Assembly (NCBI GenBank): GCA_016763395.1
Contig: JAESTW010000374.1
Location: 1-14,295, forward strand
Direction: 5' to 3'
DNA from: Kofleriaceae bacterium
GTDB lineage: Bacteria; Myxococcota_A; Polyangia; Haliangiales; Haliangiaceae
DNA: 14,295 bases
Position 1 is the first letter of the stretch. Each line of letters begins with the position of its first letter. The notes beneath the pieces were generated by a model. It saw nothing but the letters and a program-made list of their open reading frames with translations, had not been told where the DNA came from and ran no database searches. Made by a program: the position numbers and the translations under genes. Below, in pieces: positions 1 through 5,956 of this stretch.

Positions 1-154
1 ACACAAGTCCCATCTTTACCTGCTGGTGCATGCGCCCCGAGTTTAAGGTAACGATTCCCGCTGACTCTTGGCCGCGATGCTGAAGCGCATGCAAGCCTAG
101 GTAGGTGATATTGGCCGCCTCTTCATGGCCGTAGATTCCAAATACTCCGCACAT
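1..154 (-). CDS. purF: Amidophosphoribosyltransferase PurF, N-terminal fragment (cut by window edge)
   Basis: Reading the minus strand from the ATG at 154-152 gives MCGVFGIYGHEEAANITYLG, followed after three residues by ALQHRGQESAGIV. This is the N-terminus of PurF-type glutamine amidotransferases. Cys2, exposed after removal of Met1, is the N-terminal nucleophile that hydrolyses glutamine. QHRGQESAGI is the conserved signature of the class-II glutaminase domain. By family knowledge PurF makes phosphoribosylamine from PRPP and glutamine, the first committed step of purine synthesis, in the cytoplasm. Only about 51 of roughly 470-500 codons are present, so the PRPP-binding half lies outside the window. 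A ribosome binding site GAGGT (162-166 on the complement) sits 7 nt before the ATG, which supports this start. The small membrane protein gene lies 87 bp upstream in the same direction and may share its promoter. Fusion or paralog alternatives are unlikely given the exact start motif. Confidence 0.93.
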   Translation of the reverse strand, partial: MCGVFGIYGHEEAANITYLGLHALQHRGQESAGIVTLNSGRMHQQVKMGLV

Positions 155-241
155 AACGAATACCTCAGATCTGAAAGACCTGGGCACGGTATCGGGCCAC
201 AGCGAATCTGTCGATGGCAGGGGTTTTGAAACGTCGACTAT

Positions 242-604
242 TTACAACACAGCGCGAAACACGAGATAGAGAGCCCCGTGAGCGGCAGTCAGCAGTATCG
301 ACAGCCATAGGAGCGGCACGGTGCCTTCGATTTTGAGCTGCTTGATGACTCGGTTTGTGCCCCAGAGGAACAAACCATTTAGGACAAAGGGCAAAATTAA
401 ACCGCCCATGCCCAGCGTCGCCAGACCAACAATCGTTTTGAAAAGCCAGTAAAGCCCGGTGTTGAGCAACGCAAAGACAACGCCTACGAGTGGAATTGCA
501 TAGCGTGGAGTGATGCTGATTTTCTTGTGCTTGTGGGCAGCCAGGGCGAAGATCCCAGTGAAAACAACGACTCGAACTAGAGTTGTGATGGCGAGGTCAC
601 TCAT
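242..604 (-). CDS. Small four-helix membrane protein, YvlD / phage-holin-4-like family
   Basis: A 120-residue, very hydrophobic protein with about four membrane segments (near residues 4-24, 35-54, 58-82 and 95-118) and a short basic loop (HKHKK, about 24-28). The middle part (VFALLNTGLYWLFKTIVGLA, then a glycine-rich LATLGMGG turn and LNGLFLWGTNRV) resembles the YvlD/'phage holin family 4' proteins, which are chromosomal inner-membrane proteins of mostly unknown function. Family assignment is by eye. The ATG at 604 is chosen because the alternative in-frame GTG at 622 abuts an AAAGGT that is too close to serve as its ribosome binding site; neither start is certain. It lies 87 bp upstream of purF on the same strand and behind the promoter at 678-706. 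No phage genes are nearby, so 'holin' should not be read as lysis function. Confidence 0.7.
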   Translation of the reverse strand: MSDLAITTLVRVVVFTGIFALAAHKHKKISITPRYAIPLVGVVFALLNTGLYWLFKTIVGLATLGMGGLILPFVLNGLFLWGTNRVIKQLKIEGTVPLLWLSILLTAAHGALYLVFRAVL

Positions 605-664
605 AGGGCTTAAGGATGGCACACCTTTGGCCGACTTTCCTAGTAGAAGTCAGATTGTCGTAAC

Positions 665-684
665 TTGTAACGATGTGATTACAA
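665..684. promoter_or_regulatory. Operator-like inverted repeat overlapping the -10 box
   Basis: TTGTAA (665-670) and TTACAA (679-684) form a perfect 6-bp inverted repeat with an 8-bp spacer, covering the predicted -10 box of the minus-strand promoter. The half-site GATTACAA (677-684) is repeated in the same orientation at 710-717, 33 bp away, about three helical turns. The placement fits a repressor site controlling the divergent pair. The regulator cannot be named from the sequence. Confidence 0.4.
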
Positions 685-706
685 ACACCTGGCTGAAATG
701 TATCAA
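678..706 (-). promoter_or_regulatory. Predicted sigma70-type promoter for the small membrane protein (and perhaps purF)
   Basis: On the minus strand TTGATA (complement of 701-706) is followed by a 17-bp spacer and TGTAAT (complement of 678-683). Each hexamer matches the consensus at five of six positions and the spacing is optimal. Transcription would start near 671, leaving a leader of about 50-70 nt before the membrane protein start. No other promoter this good was seen in the gap. Confidence 0.6.
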
Positions 707-725
707 ATCGATTACAATTAGAATT

Positions 726-1190
726 ATGGGCCGACATCTATCCGAAACAACACGACTACTTGCATGGCGATATGCAAATATTGTGTTCGCGGTACTTGCC
801 CTGATAAGTGCGGCTGCAACAATGGCTGTTCCCGGGCCAGCAGGCGATTTAACTGGTTTCAGCACTGTATTGCTCGTTGGCGGTCTCGCCTTACTCGCGG
901 GCCACGCCTGGGGCATCTTGGTTATCGCAGCCGCTGAAGTGCTAATCGTGGGCGAAGTTTATCCAATTGTAACGAATATGATTTCCACTCATCCCGTCGA
1001 TTCAGTAGGAGTTGCCACTTCTTTGGTTGCTATCGTCACCGCCTTGCCGGGCCTCGTACTCTTTGCCGCAACCCTGCCCTACACGGTCGAAGTGGTTATT
1101 GGGGAAAAGGGATCCCGAGCCCAGAAGCCAGCGGAAATTCTCACAGGCTTTGCAGCAACGTTCTGGGTATTGCAGCCCATCTTGCTTTAA
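726..1190 (+). CDS. Uncharacterised small multi-pass membrane protein
   Basis: The product has 154 residues if it starts at the ATG at 726. Hydrophobic stretches at about 16-36, 43-77 (long enough for one or two passes) and 96-120, plus a short hydrophobic C-terminus (about 138-154), indicate three to five membrane segments. Short polar links contain SETTR near the N-terminus and GEKGSRAQKP before the last segment. I do not recognise a family and see no catalytic motif. The open frame extends upstream to 510, but that part runs antisense to the divergent membrane protein gene and through the promoter region and is not protein-like, so the start at 726 is preferred. No Shine-Dalgarno sequence precedes it. 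A TACAAT element at 713-718 lies only 7 bp before the ATG, so the mRNA might be leaderless, although no good -35 box was found. The next gene starts 167 bp downstream in the same direction. Confidence 0.6.
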   Translation: MGRHLSETTRLLAWRYANIVFAVLALISAAATMAVPGPAGDLTGFSTVLLVGGLALLAGHAWGILVIAAAEVLIVGEVYPIVTNMISTHPVDSVGVATSLVAIVTALPGLVLFAATLPYTVEVVIGEKGSRAQKPAEILTGFAATFWVLQPILL

Positions 1191-1317
1191 TACGCTGCCC
1201 TCATTGGTCAAGGTTAAGCTGGACCGAGCACGGTGACGGGATTTCGACAGATTGACAAAAGTGGCGATTGCCCACCGCCAGCTTGGCACGGCCTCCCAAT
1301 CACGCCTTCCCTAAGCT

Positions 1318-1340
1318 TTTAATATCATTAAATATTAGAC
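1318..1340. promoter_or_regulatory. AT-rich patch with inverted repeat upstream of the PDZ-like protein
   Basis: In otherwise mixed sequence there is a conspicuous A+T island. TAATAT (1320-1325) and ATATTA (1332-1337) are perfect inverted repeats around CATTAA. It lies 18-40 bp before the proposed start at 1358, where a promoter -10 region would be expected. No convincing -35 hexamer is correctly spaced: TTGACA at 1252-1257 and TTGGCA at 1283-1288 are too far upstream. The rest of the 1191-1357 gap shows nothing else. Confidence 0.3.
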
Positions 1341-1357
1341 ATGGAACTGTGCTTGCA

Positions 1358-1924
1358 ATGCAAACTGGTATGAATGCCCAGCCCTTGCGCCGAGAAGTTG
1401 CCATAGTTCCATCGTCCCCGGTTCGGTCAATTCCATGGGTGTGGTGGATCGCCTGCTCACTCTCCGCCGTGCTTGCGGTATTCGCCGCTGTCGGAATCTC
1501 AGCAACCCACCTGGTCTATCCAGCCCGACACACACAATCGCTCATCACCGATCCCGCACTGCCAGCGGTCGAAATTCACTCAACCCTCTCTGAGGCGTTG
1601 GTGGACGAGGCGAAGTCGGCTCCCCTGCTGCACTATTCGGAACACTTCGTTGCCCGTCAACACAAGGGAGCGTTTGCTGGTTTCGAAGTTCGAGGACTTC
1701 AGACCGATGGCATTCTCATGACGCTTGGACTCCGCAACGATGATCTGATCGAGGAGATCGCAGGTACCAGGCTACGAACAAGTGACGGCCCCCTTGTTTC
1801 GGACCTTATTCGCGCCCTTTTGCTGAGTCGATGGTCGCGACAAAACACCTTGCAACTCGTGCGTTCAGGCAAACAATTCCAAATCCATGTTGCAATTGCC
1901 AACGGTCTTTCTGCTGAACTGTGA
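1358..1924 (+). CDS. Single-pass membrane protein with GspC/PDZ-like periplasmic domain
   Basis: A 188-residue bitopic protein. It has a short basic N-terminus (RREV, about 11-14), one membrane segment (about 26-49, rich in W, A and V), a linker, then a PDZ-type domain at about 106-182. The core FAGFEVRGLQTDGILMTLGL, then RNDDLIEEIAGTRL and a final ...LQLVRSGKQFQIHV, follows the pattern of the C-terminal PDZ domain of the type II secretion component GspC (G-F-x-V, 'GL..GD.I..I.G', closing beta strands). N-in/C-out topology and a large periplasmic part also fit GspC. No other type II secretion genes are in the window, so a GspC role is inference. It may be a solitary PDZ scaffold. The ATG at 1358 is preferred over upstream extension to 1268; another ATG lies at 1370, and no start has a strong ribosome binding site. 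Confidence 0.6.
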   Translation: MQTGMNAQPLRREVAIVPSSPVRSIPWVWWIACSLSAVLAVFAAVGISATHLVYPARHTQSLITDPALPAVEIHSTLSEALVDEAKSAPLLHYSEHFVARQHKGAFAGFEVRGLQTDGILMTLGLRNDDLIEEIAGTRLRTSDGPLVSDLIRALLLSRWSRQNTLQLVRSGKQFQIHVAIANGLSAEL

Positions 1925-2044
1925 CTGGGCTGGAGTCAACTCGTCAACCTCCATTTTTAGTACTGCGACTTTGAGCCGCACTACAGTGCAAATGTAAGCC
2001 GCTGCTAGATTCATGGGTTCGAATGAAGGCTCAGCTCTGATAGT

Positions 2045-3415
2045 ATGGGAGCCATGAGATCGATGTTGTATGTAGTCGCCTTTTTGTCGTTGCTTCCATT
2101 GTCGTCGGTTCCATTGTCGGCGGAGGCTGCCACTCCCAGTGGTCAAGATACCGGTCCTACTCCCCTTCACACCCATCGAGACATAGTCGTTGAAGTGGGC
2201 CCGGACGAGGCAACTATCGTCACCCCCGAGACGGCCTACGCAGACGGCTACCGCATTCTCTTTATCAATCGCTGCGAGGGTGGCATCCTAATTAGACGGG
2301 GTTTCAATGACTCTCGGACAAATTCTTCTAGCATTATCGATCAAGATCGGAACTTTGCTGAATATCCCTATGGAGATTCCAGTTGGAACACCATGATGAC
2401 TCATGTCCGAGGGATTATGGCGCCCTTCGACATTGAAGTAACCGATGTGGATCCGGGCAACGTTGAACACACGGAAATTATCACCTGCGGGCAATCCTTT
2501 CGCGGAAACAATGTTCTTGGTGTCGCCCCTTTTGGCTGTGGCATTATCAAGAATGCAATTGGCTATGCCTTTGCAGAGAATCACTCAGACGACCCACGTG
2601 CGATTGCTGAAACTGTCGCCCATGAAGCTGGGCATACCTTTTCGCTCAATCACCTCTACGATTGTGAAGATCCCATGACCTATCTAAACGGTTGTGGCAA
2701 CAAGAATTTCGTTGATGCGAATCTATCGTGCGCCGGTGTTCCCGACGGAACCTCAGGCTGGGAACGTCAGTCCTGCTCCTGTGGTGGAAGCACGCAAAAT
2801 GCGTTTGCAACCCTGGTCTCTATCTTTGGCAATGCAACTCCCACTCCGCCAGAACTCAAGATTACCGCCCCCACTTGGGGAGAGAACGTTGCTCAGGAAT
2901 TCCCCATTCGCGTCACTGCTGAAGACCCCCAAAACGGTATTGCCGAAGTGGCGCTCTCCATCGATGACCAGCTTGTGGGGGCAGTGAATGCGCTGCCCTA
3001 TGTTTTTAATGCGCCTGCAAACCTAGCGGACGGCATGCACATTGTAACAATCATCGCCACCGACACTCTGGGCGCTAGCAAGACCAAGGAGGTCAACGTC
3101 TGCATTGGTAGCGACTGTCCGAATGCTGGACCTGAGCCGGGAGCCTTCGGCAGCGCTTGCACGGGCAACCTCGACTGCCAAAACGAACTGTGCGCCCTAG
3201 ACGGTGACTCAGGAATGTGCACGGAGCGATGTGAATCGGACACCACCTGTCCGGACAATTACTCTTGTTTGGCCGACGTGGCGATTTGTTGGCCGACTAC
3301 TCAAGATAGCGGCGGCTGCTCCACGGGCGGAGGCTCCGCACCGCTCTCGGCCGCAATGCTACTCTTCTTCGTGGGCTGGTTTAGGACGAGAAAAACTCGT
3401 AGAGACAACTCATAG
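2045..3415 (+). CDS. Secreted metzincin-like zinc metalloprotease with Ig-like domain and MYXO-CTERM-like tail
   Basis: 456 residues. An N-terminal signal peptide (hydrophobic core about 8-22, SAEA before the likely cleavage near 29) sends it to the envelope. The catalytic motif is HEAGHTFSLNH (193-203), an HExxHxxSxxH zinc site with Glu194 as base. Ser stands where metzincins usually have Gly. A short distance on, DPMTY with Met211 fits a Met-turn, as in matrixin-type enzymes. A bacterial Ig-like domain follows (about 275-357; starts PPELKITAPTWGENVAQEF, ends near VCIG), then a Cys-rich module (about 370-420) with the CxSDxxC style common in myxobacterial secreted proteins. The end (GGCSTGGGSA, hydrophobic helix, RTRKTRR) is a MYXO-CTERM-like sorting signal, which suggests processing and anchoring at the cell surface. 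Substrate unknown. In-frame ATGs at 2054 and 2063 are alternative starts; a GAAGG is 15 nt upstream of 2045. It is convergent with the AcpH-like gene, with a 37-bp gap. Confidence 0.85.
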   Translation: MGAMRSMLYVVAFLSLLPLSSVPLSAEAATPSGQDTGPTPLHTHRDIVVEVGPDEATIVTPETAYADGYRILFINRCEGGILIRRGFNDSRTNSSSIIDQDRNFAEYPYGDSSWNTMMTHVRGIMAPFDIEVTDVDPGNVEHTEIITCGQSFRGNNVLGVAPFGCGIIKNAIGYAFAENHSDDPRAIAETVAHEAGHTFSLNHLYDCEDPMTYLNGCGNKNFVDANLSCAGVPDGTSGWERQSCSCGGSTQNAFATLVSIFGNATPTPPELKITAPTWGENVAQEFPIRVTAEDPQNGIAEVALSIDDQLVGAVNALPYVFNAPANLADGMHIVTIIATDTLGASKTKEVNVCIGSDCPNAGPEPGAFGSACTGNLDCQNELCALDGDSGMCTERCESDTTCPDNYSCLADVAICWPTTQDSGGCSTGGGSAPLSAAMLLFFVGWFRTRKTRRDNS

Positions 3416-3452
3416 TTCGTGGTTCGTGAGTGCTACGGGCACAGGTATCCCG

Positions 3453-4076
3453 TTAACTTCCCAGCGCCGCCTTCATGGCGTCCATGATGCCAGCAGAGCT
3501 CGCCCACACGCGTCTGTGCAGTGGAGCCATGACATCAGAAAGGATTGCTGAATCCTCGGGGCTCAGCCTCAACAGAGGCCTAGGCTTCAGAATTTTCCCC
3601 ATCGTCCTCGCGAGAATGCTCGGATCGCGATACCCAATCGGCGGTCCTATCTCGCGCAATCGCGTTATGAGCTTGGTAAAGCGAAGCGTTGCCACTGCAT
3701 CGTTAAACGCCGGCGGGTGAGCCGCTGCCTGCTCTAGTGCGTCTTGGTAGAGTTTATCATTGGGACTATCGCCGACCAAGGCGCCATCGAGGATCAACTC
3801 CACACCAACATGCGCAACAGCGCGGGCAGGACCTTTGCGCAAGCCAGCCTCAAGCAAGAATTGCAACGCCCATTTCTCCTGCTCACGAAACTCAGGCAAG
3901 CGATGAAAAACGCGATCCCCAAGGTGGTGAAAGATCACTCCCTCGGAGTACCGGCCCGTCTGAGGCAACAGTGACACTTGTGCCATCGTTGCAAAATCGG
4001 GAAGCATTGCCCCCCAGGCAAAATCCGGCGACTCGCTGTGCCAGGACGCGGTAACCAGGTGTCCGTAGAAGTTCAA
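3453..4076 (-). CDS. AcpH-like protein (acyl-carrier-protein phosphodiesterase / DUF479-type family)
   Basis: 207 residues. Blocks recall E. coli AcpH in the same order. MNFYGHL matches the MNFLAHL start. GAMLPDF (about 22-28, Asp27) corresponds to the GNLLADF motif. FHHLGDRVFHRLPEFREQEK (49-68; His50, His51, Asp54) corresponds to the HxxID...LPE.RE segment. AHVGVELILDG (88-98) stands where AcpH has the WDHFL motif, but with Glu93 in place of that Asp. AcpH removes 4'-phosphopantetheine from holo-ACP using metal-bound His/Asp residues. Divergence from it is large, so the activity is inference. The start is a TTG at 4076, supported by GAAAGG 7 nt upstream and by the family's MNF start. It is the last gene of the long minus-strand block, 22 nt after the small lipoprotein. 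Confidence 0.6.
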   Translation of the reverse strand: MNFYGHLVTASWHSESPDFAWGAMLPDFATMAQVSLLPQTGRYSEGVIFHHLGDRVFHRLPEFREQEKWALQFLLEAGLRKGPARAVAHVGVELILDGALVGDSPNDKLYQDALEQAAAHPPAFNDAVATLRFTKLITRLREIGPPIGYRDPSILARTMGKILKPRPLLRLSPEDSAILSDVMAPLHRRVWASSAGIMDAMKAALGS

Positions 4077-4098
4077 GCCTCAGCCTTTCTCAATAGCG

Positions 4099-4611
4099 CT
4101 ACTGAGACTGGGCGACGAGGTTTCGCTCGTCGGACACAACAACACCGTCGACATCTCTGACTGTCACTACGAATTGCAAGCTCATGCCGTCGAGGATGGT
4201 GGCATTGGGAATGTCCAAGATAATGAAACGCCCGAGCATTTCCAAACGATCGTCGCCGCGTTGTAAGCCCTGCGTATAGGTGGAGGCTTCTGCATCAACC
4301 CGAACTCCATTGGCAAAAATCTCAAACTGCGTTGTCGGGTTCGAACTCGCCTGCAAGTCCTCGGAGTCGCCAGGATTTAGGTTTTGCGCCTGTAGTGATC
4401 CCAGCAAGTGAAAGCCACCCTGAGGACCTGTGATCACGGGAATCGTCGCGCCCTCCACAAGCGGCTCGAAGTCGCGACTGCCGGTCCCGATTTCAATACT
4501 TGGCGGCCCTGCGTCCGGCTGGCTCCCCGGGTCACTAGAGCATCCTGCCGCCAGACAAAACGCTGACAGCAGTCCAAGGAACGTAAGAGAAGCACCTAGA
4601 GCGCGAAACAC
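4099..4611 (-). CDS. Predicted small lipoprotein, function unknown
   Basis: 170 residues if translated from the GTG at 4611. MFRALGASLTFLGLLSAFCL leads to a lipobox-like AAGC with Cys24, so it is probably lipidated and anchored in the envelope. A short Asp/Gly/Pro linker (SSDPGSQPDAGPP) follows, common in myxobacterial lipoproteins. The remainder is likely beta-rich (FEIFANGVRVDAEASTYTQG, then RFIILDIPNA and SLQFVVTVRDVDGVVVSDER), resembling an Ig/FNIII-type fold, but I recognise no family. The upstream kelch gene ends with TAG at 4613-4611 and this GTG shares the G (TAGTG), which argues for translational coupling. In-frame GTGs at 4626 and 4620 are alternatives that add only five or three residues. 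No ribosome binding site is clear for any of them. Confidence 0.7.
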   Translation of the reverse strand: MFRALGASLTFLGLLSAFCLAAGCSSDPGSQPDAGPPSIEIGTGSRDFEPLVEGATIPVITGPQGGFHLLGSLQAQNLNPGDSEDLQASSNPTTQFEIFANGVRVDAEASTYTQGLQRGDDRLEMLGRFIILDIPNATILDGMSLQFVVTVRDVDGVVVSDERNLVAQSQ

Positions 4612-5855
4612 TACAAGCACAAGCACTGGCAGTCGCTATTCTGGCGGGCGCAGCTCTCACCACTAGTGGCCGACAGCTCTTCGTTCCAGCTATTGTCACT
4701 CAGATCTAGGCGCCAGGTGTCGTCGAGATGATCACTGCAATCGCTCTCGCCGCCAAAAAGCCACACGCTGTTGTCCGAGTAGCCAAGAAACCCGCCAGAG
4801 CGCCGTTCTGGACCACTGGTATCTTGCACCATATAGGTTTTGGGGATTTCTCTAGGATTACCCAAGCAGCCCAAAGGCCCGCCAGTAAAAGTGTCTCCGA
4901 CGTAGAGCTGATCCCAACTTCCCGCGTCCGGTGAGTAGGCCCAAACGTCGTTGGTTACCCCCAGGTCTGCGTGGCCACCCATCATGATGTATCGGTCTCC
5001 CTGGGTATCATAGGTCATAAGTGACGAGAAGCGCCCCGAAGGAGCCGTTCCGGTAGCCGGCAATGCTGACCACACGCCAGTTGCCAAATCTAGAGAGTAG
5101 ACATCGTTGAGCGCTGGCGAAACGAAATCGCCGATTTGCCCGCCGAAAGCAATCAGTGCATTCCGTTTGGTATCGTGGGTATAGGCCATGAAAAGCCGAG
5201 CGGGACTTGGAGCACTGCCGCTGGTTGTAACCTGCGTCCAAACATTGTCCTTGAAGCTCCAGAGGTCTTCGGCCAATCGAATGGACAAAGCAGATGAACT
5301 GGTAGCGCCGCCGTACACGTAGAAGGTTCCACTGTCACTATCAAAGGCTGAGGTCGCAAAGTACCGTGCCTGTGGTCCGCCCTGTCCGTCGCTGAGTTGT
5401 GTCCAAGCTTTGTCCGCAAAACCAAAGGACCACAAATCACCAAAGAGCGTGTAGTTTCCGGTCATGCCCTCAGGGCGAAAACGTCCGCCGAAGATCAACA
5501 TGCGCTGAGAAGAACTATCGTAGGCGACTGCTTGCCGGCCACGGGCGCTCGGGCCAGCGCTGCTCACATCTTCCCAGCCAATGCCTTGGGTGAAAAGCCA
5601 AGTATCGCTACGGTATCGTGCCATTGGGGTCTGGTTTACAATAGGGCCATCATCGCCGCCGAAAACCGCAAAACTTCCAGTCGCGGGATCCATGGCGCCG
5701 TGAATGTCGCTGCGCTTAGAAGGGCTAACATCGTTGACAAGTCCGCCCGCATCGACCGGTATAGGATTACCGGTATCGTCCTTATCGCCACCGCAGCCTG
5801 TGCTCAATCCGGCGATTGCTAAAAAGAGAAAGGCTAATTGCTTCGTCCTGCGCAT
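4611..5855 (-). CDS. Kelch-repeat beta-propeller lipoprotein
   Basis: 414 residues from the ATG at 5855. MRRTKQLAFLFLAIAGLSTG followed by Cys21 is a lipoprotein signal with a relaxed lipobox (STGC), so it should sit on the envelope. Six kelch-like blades follow, with repeated FGG/YGG/MGG strand ends and D(T/L/V)W(L/S/A) starts: FAVFGG, DTWLF...MLIFGG, DLWSF...FYVYGG, DLWSF...LIAFGG, DVYSL...YIMMGG, DVWAY...VWLFGG, with DTWRLDLSDNSW closing the circle. Such propellers usually bind proteins or glycans. No enzymatic residues can be assigned. The C-terminus is unusually Cys-rich (ESCARQNSDCQCLCL). In-frame starts at 5867 (ATG) and 5876 (GTG) would lengthen the n-region; no ribosome binding site decides. 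It lies 101 bp after nrnA on the same strand and overlaps the next lipoprotein start by one base. Confidence 0.82.
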   Translation of the reverse strand: MRRTKQLAFLFLAIAGLSTGCGGDKDDTGNPIPVDAGGLVNDVSPSKRSDIHGAMDPATGSFAVFGGDDGPIVNQTPMARYRSDTWLFTQGIGWEDVSSAGPSARGRQAVAYDSSSQRMLIFGGRFRPEGMTGNYTLFGDLWSFGFADKAWTQLSDGQGGPQARYFATSAFDSDSGTFYVYGGATSSSALSIRLAEDLWSFKDNVWTQVTTSGSAPSPARLFMAYTHDTKRNALIAFGGQIGDFVSPALNDVYSLDLATGVWSALPATGTAPSGRFSSLMTYDTQGDRYIMMGGHADLGVTNDVWAYSPDAGSWDQLYVGDTFTGGPLGCLGNPREIPKTYMVQDTSGPERRSGGFLGYSDNSVWLFGGESDCSDHLDDTWRLDLSDNSWNEELSATSGESCARQNSDCQCLCL

Positions 5856-5886
5856 GGACCAATTCATACAACGCACGGTAGCCGAT

Positions 5887-5907
5887 TGCTCAGAAATCTG
5901 CTCAGAA
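5887..5907. repeat. Short tandem direct repeat in the nrnA-kelch gap
   Basis: TGCTCAGAA occurs twice (5887-5895 and 5899-5907) with a 12-bp period, in the 101-bp gap between the nrnA stop and the kelch lipoprotein start (32 bp upstream of the start at 5855). It could be a tandem protein-binding site or chance. No promoter hexamer pair with correct spacing was found around it, so the kelch gene may depend on read-through from nrnA. Confidence 0.3.
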
Positions 5908-5956
5908 TCCGCTGGGTCGACCGCGCTAGTGAGTGTGGAATGTCAGATTCTCGAAG

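Noticed and set aside
242..604. Prophage holin, implying a phage remnant
   Set aside because: The family is widespread on chromosomes, and no lysin, integrase or structural gene is nearby; neighbours are purF and ordinary genes.
510..725. N-terminal extension of the small plus-strand membrane protein
   Set aside because: It runs antisense to the divergent membrane protein and across the promoter and operator region; the encoded residues are not membrane-protein-like.
3416..3452. Terminator between the convergent protease and AcpH-like genes
   Set aside because: Only a 5-bp ACTCA/TGAGT inverted repeat and a GTTCGTG duplication are visible, with no U-tract on either strand.
5397..5822. 141-codon plus-strand frame
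   Set aside because: Antisense to the kelch lipoprotein, whose repeats are evident; no protein-like features.
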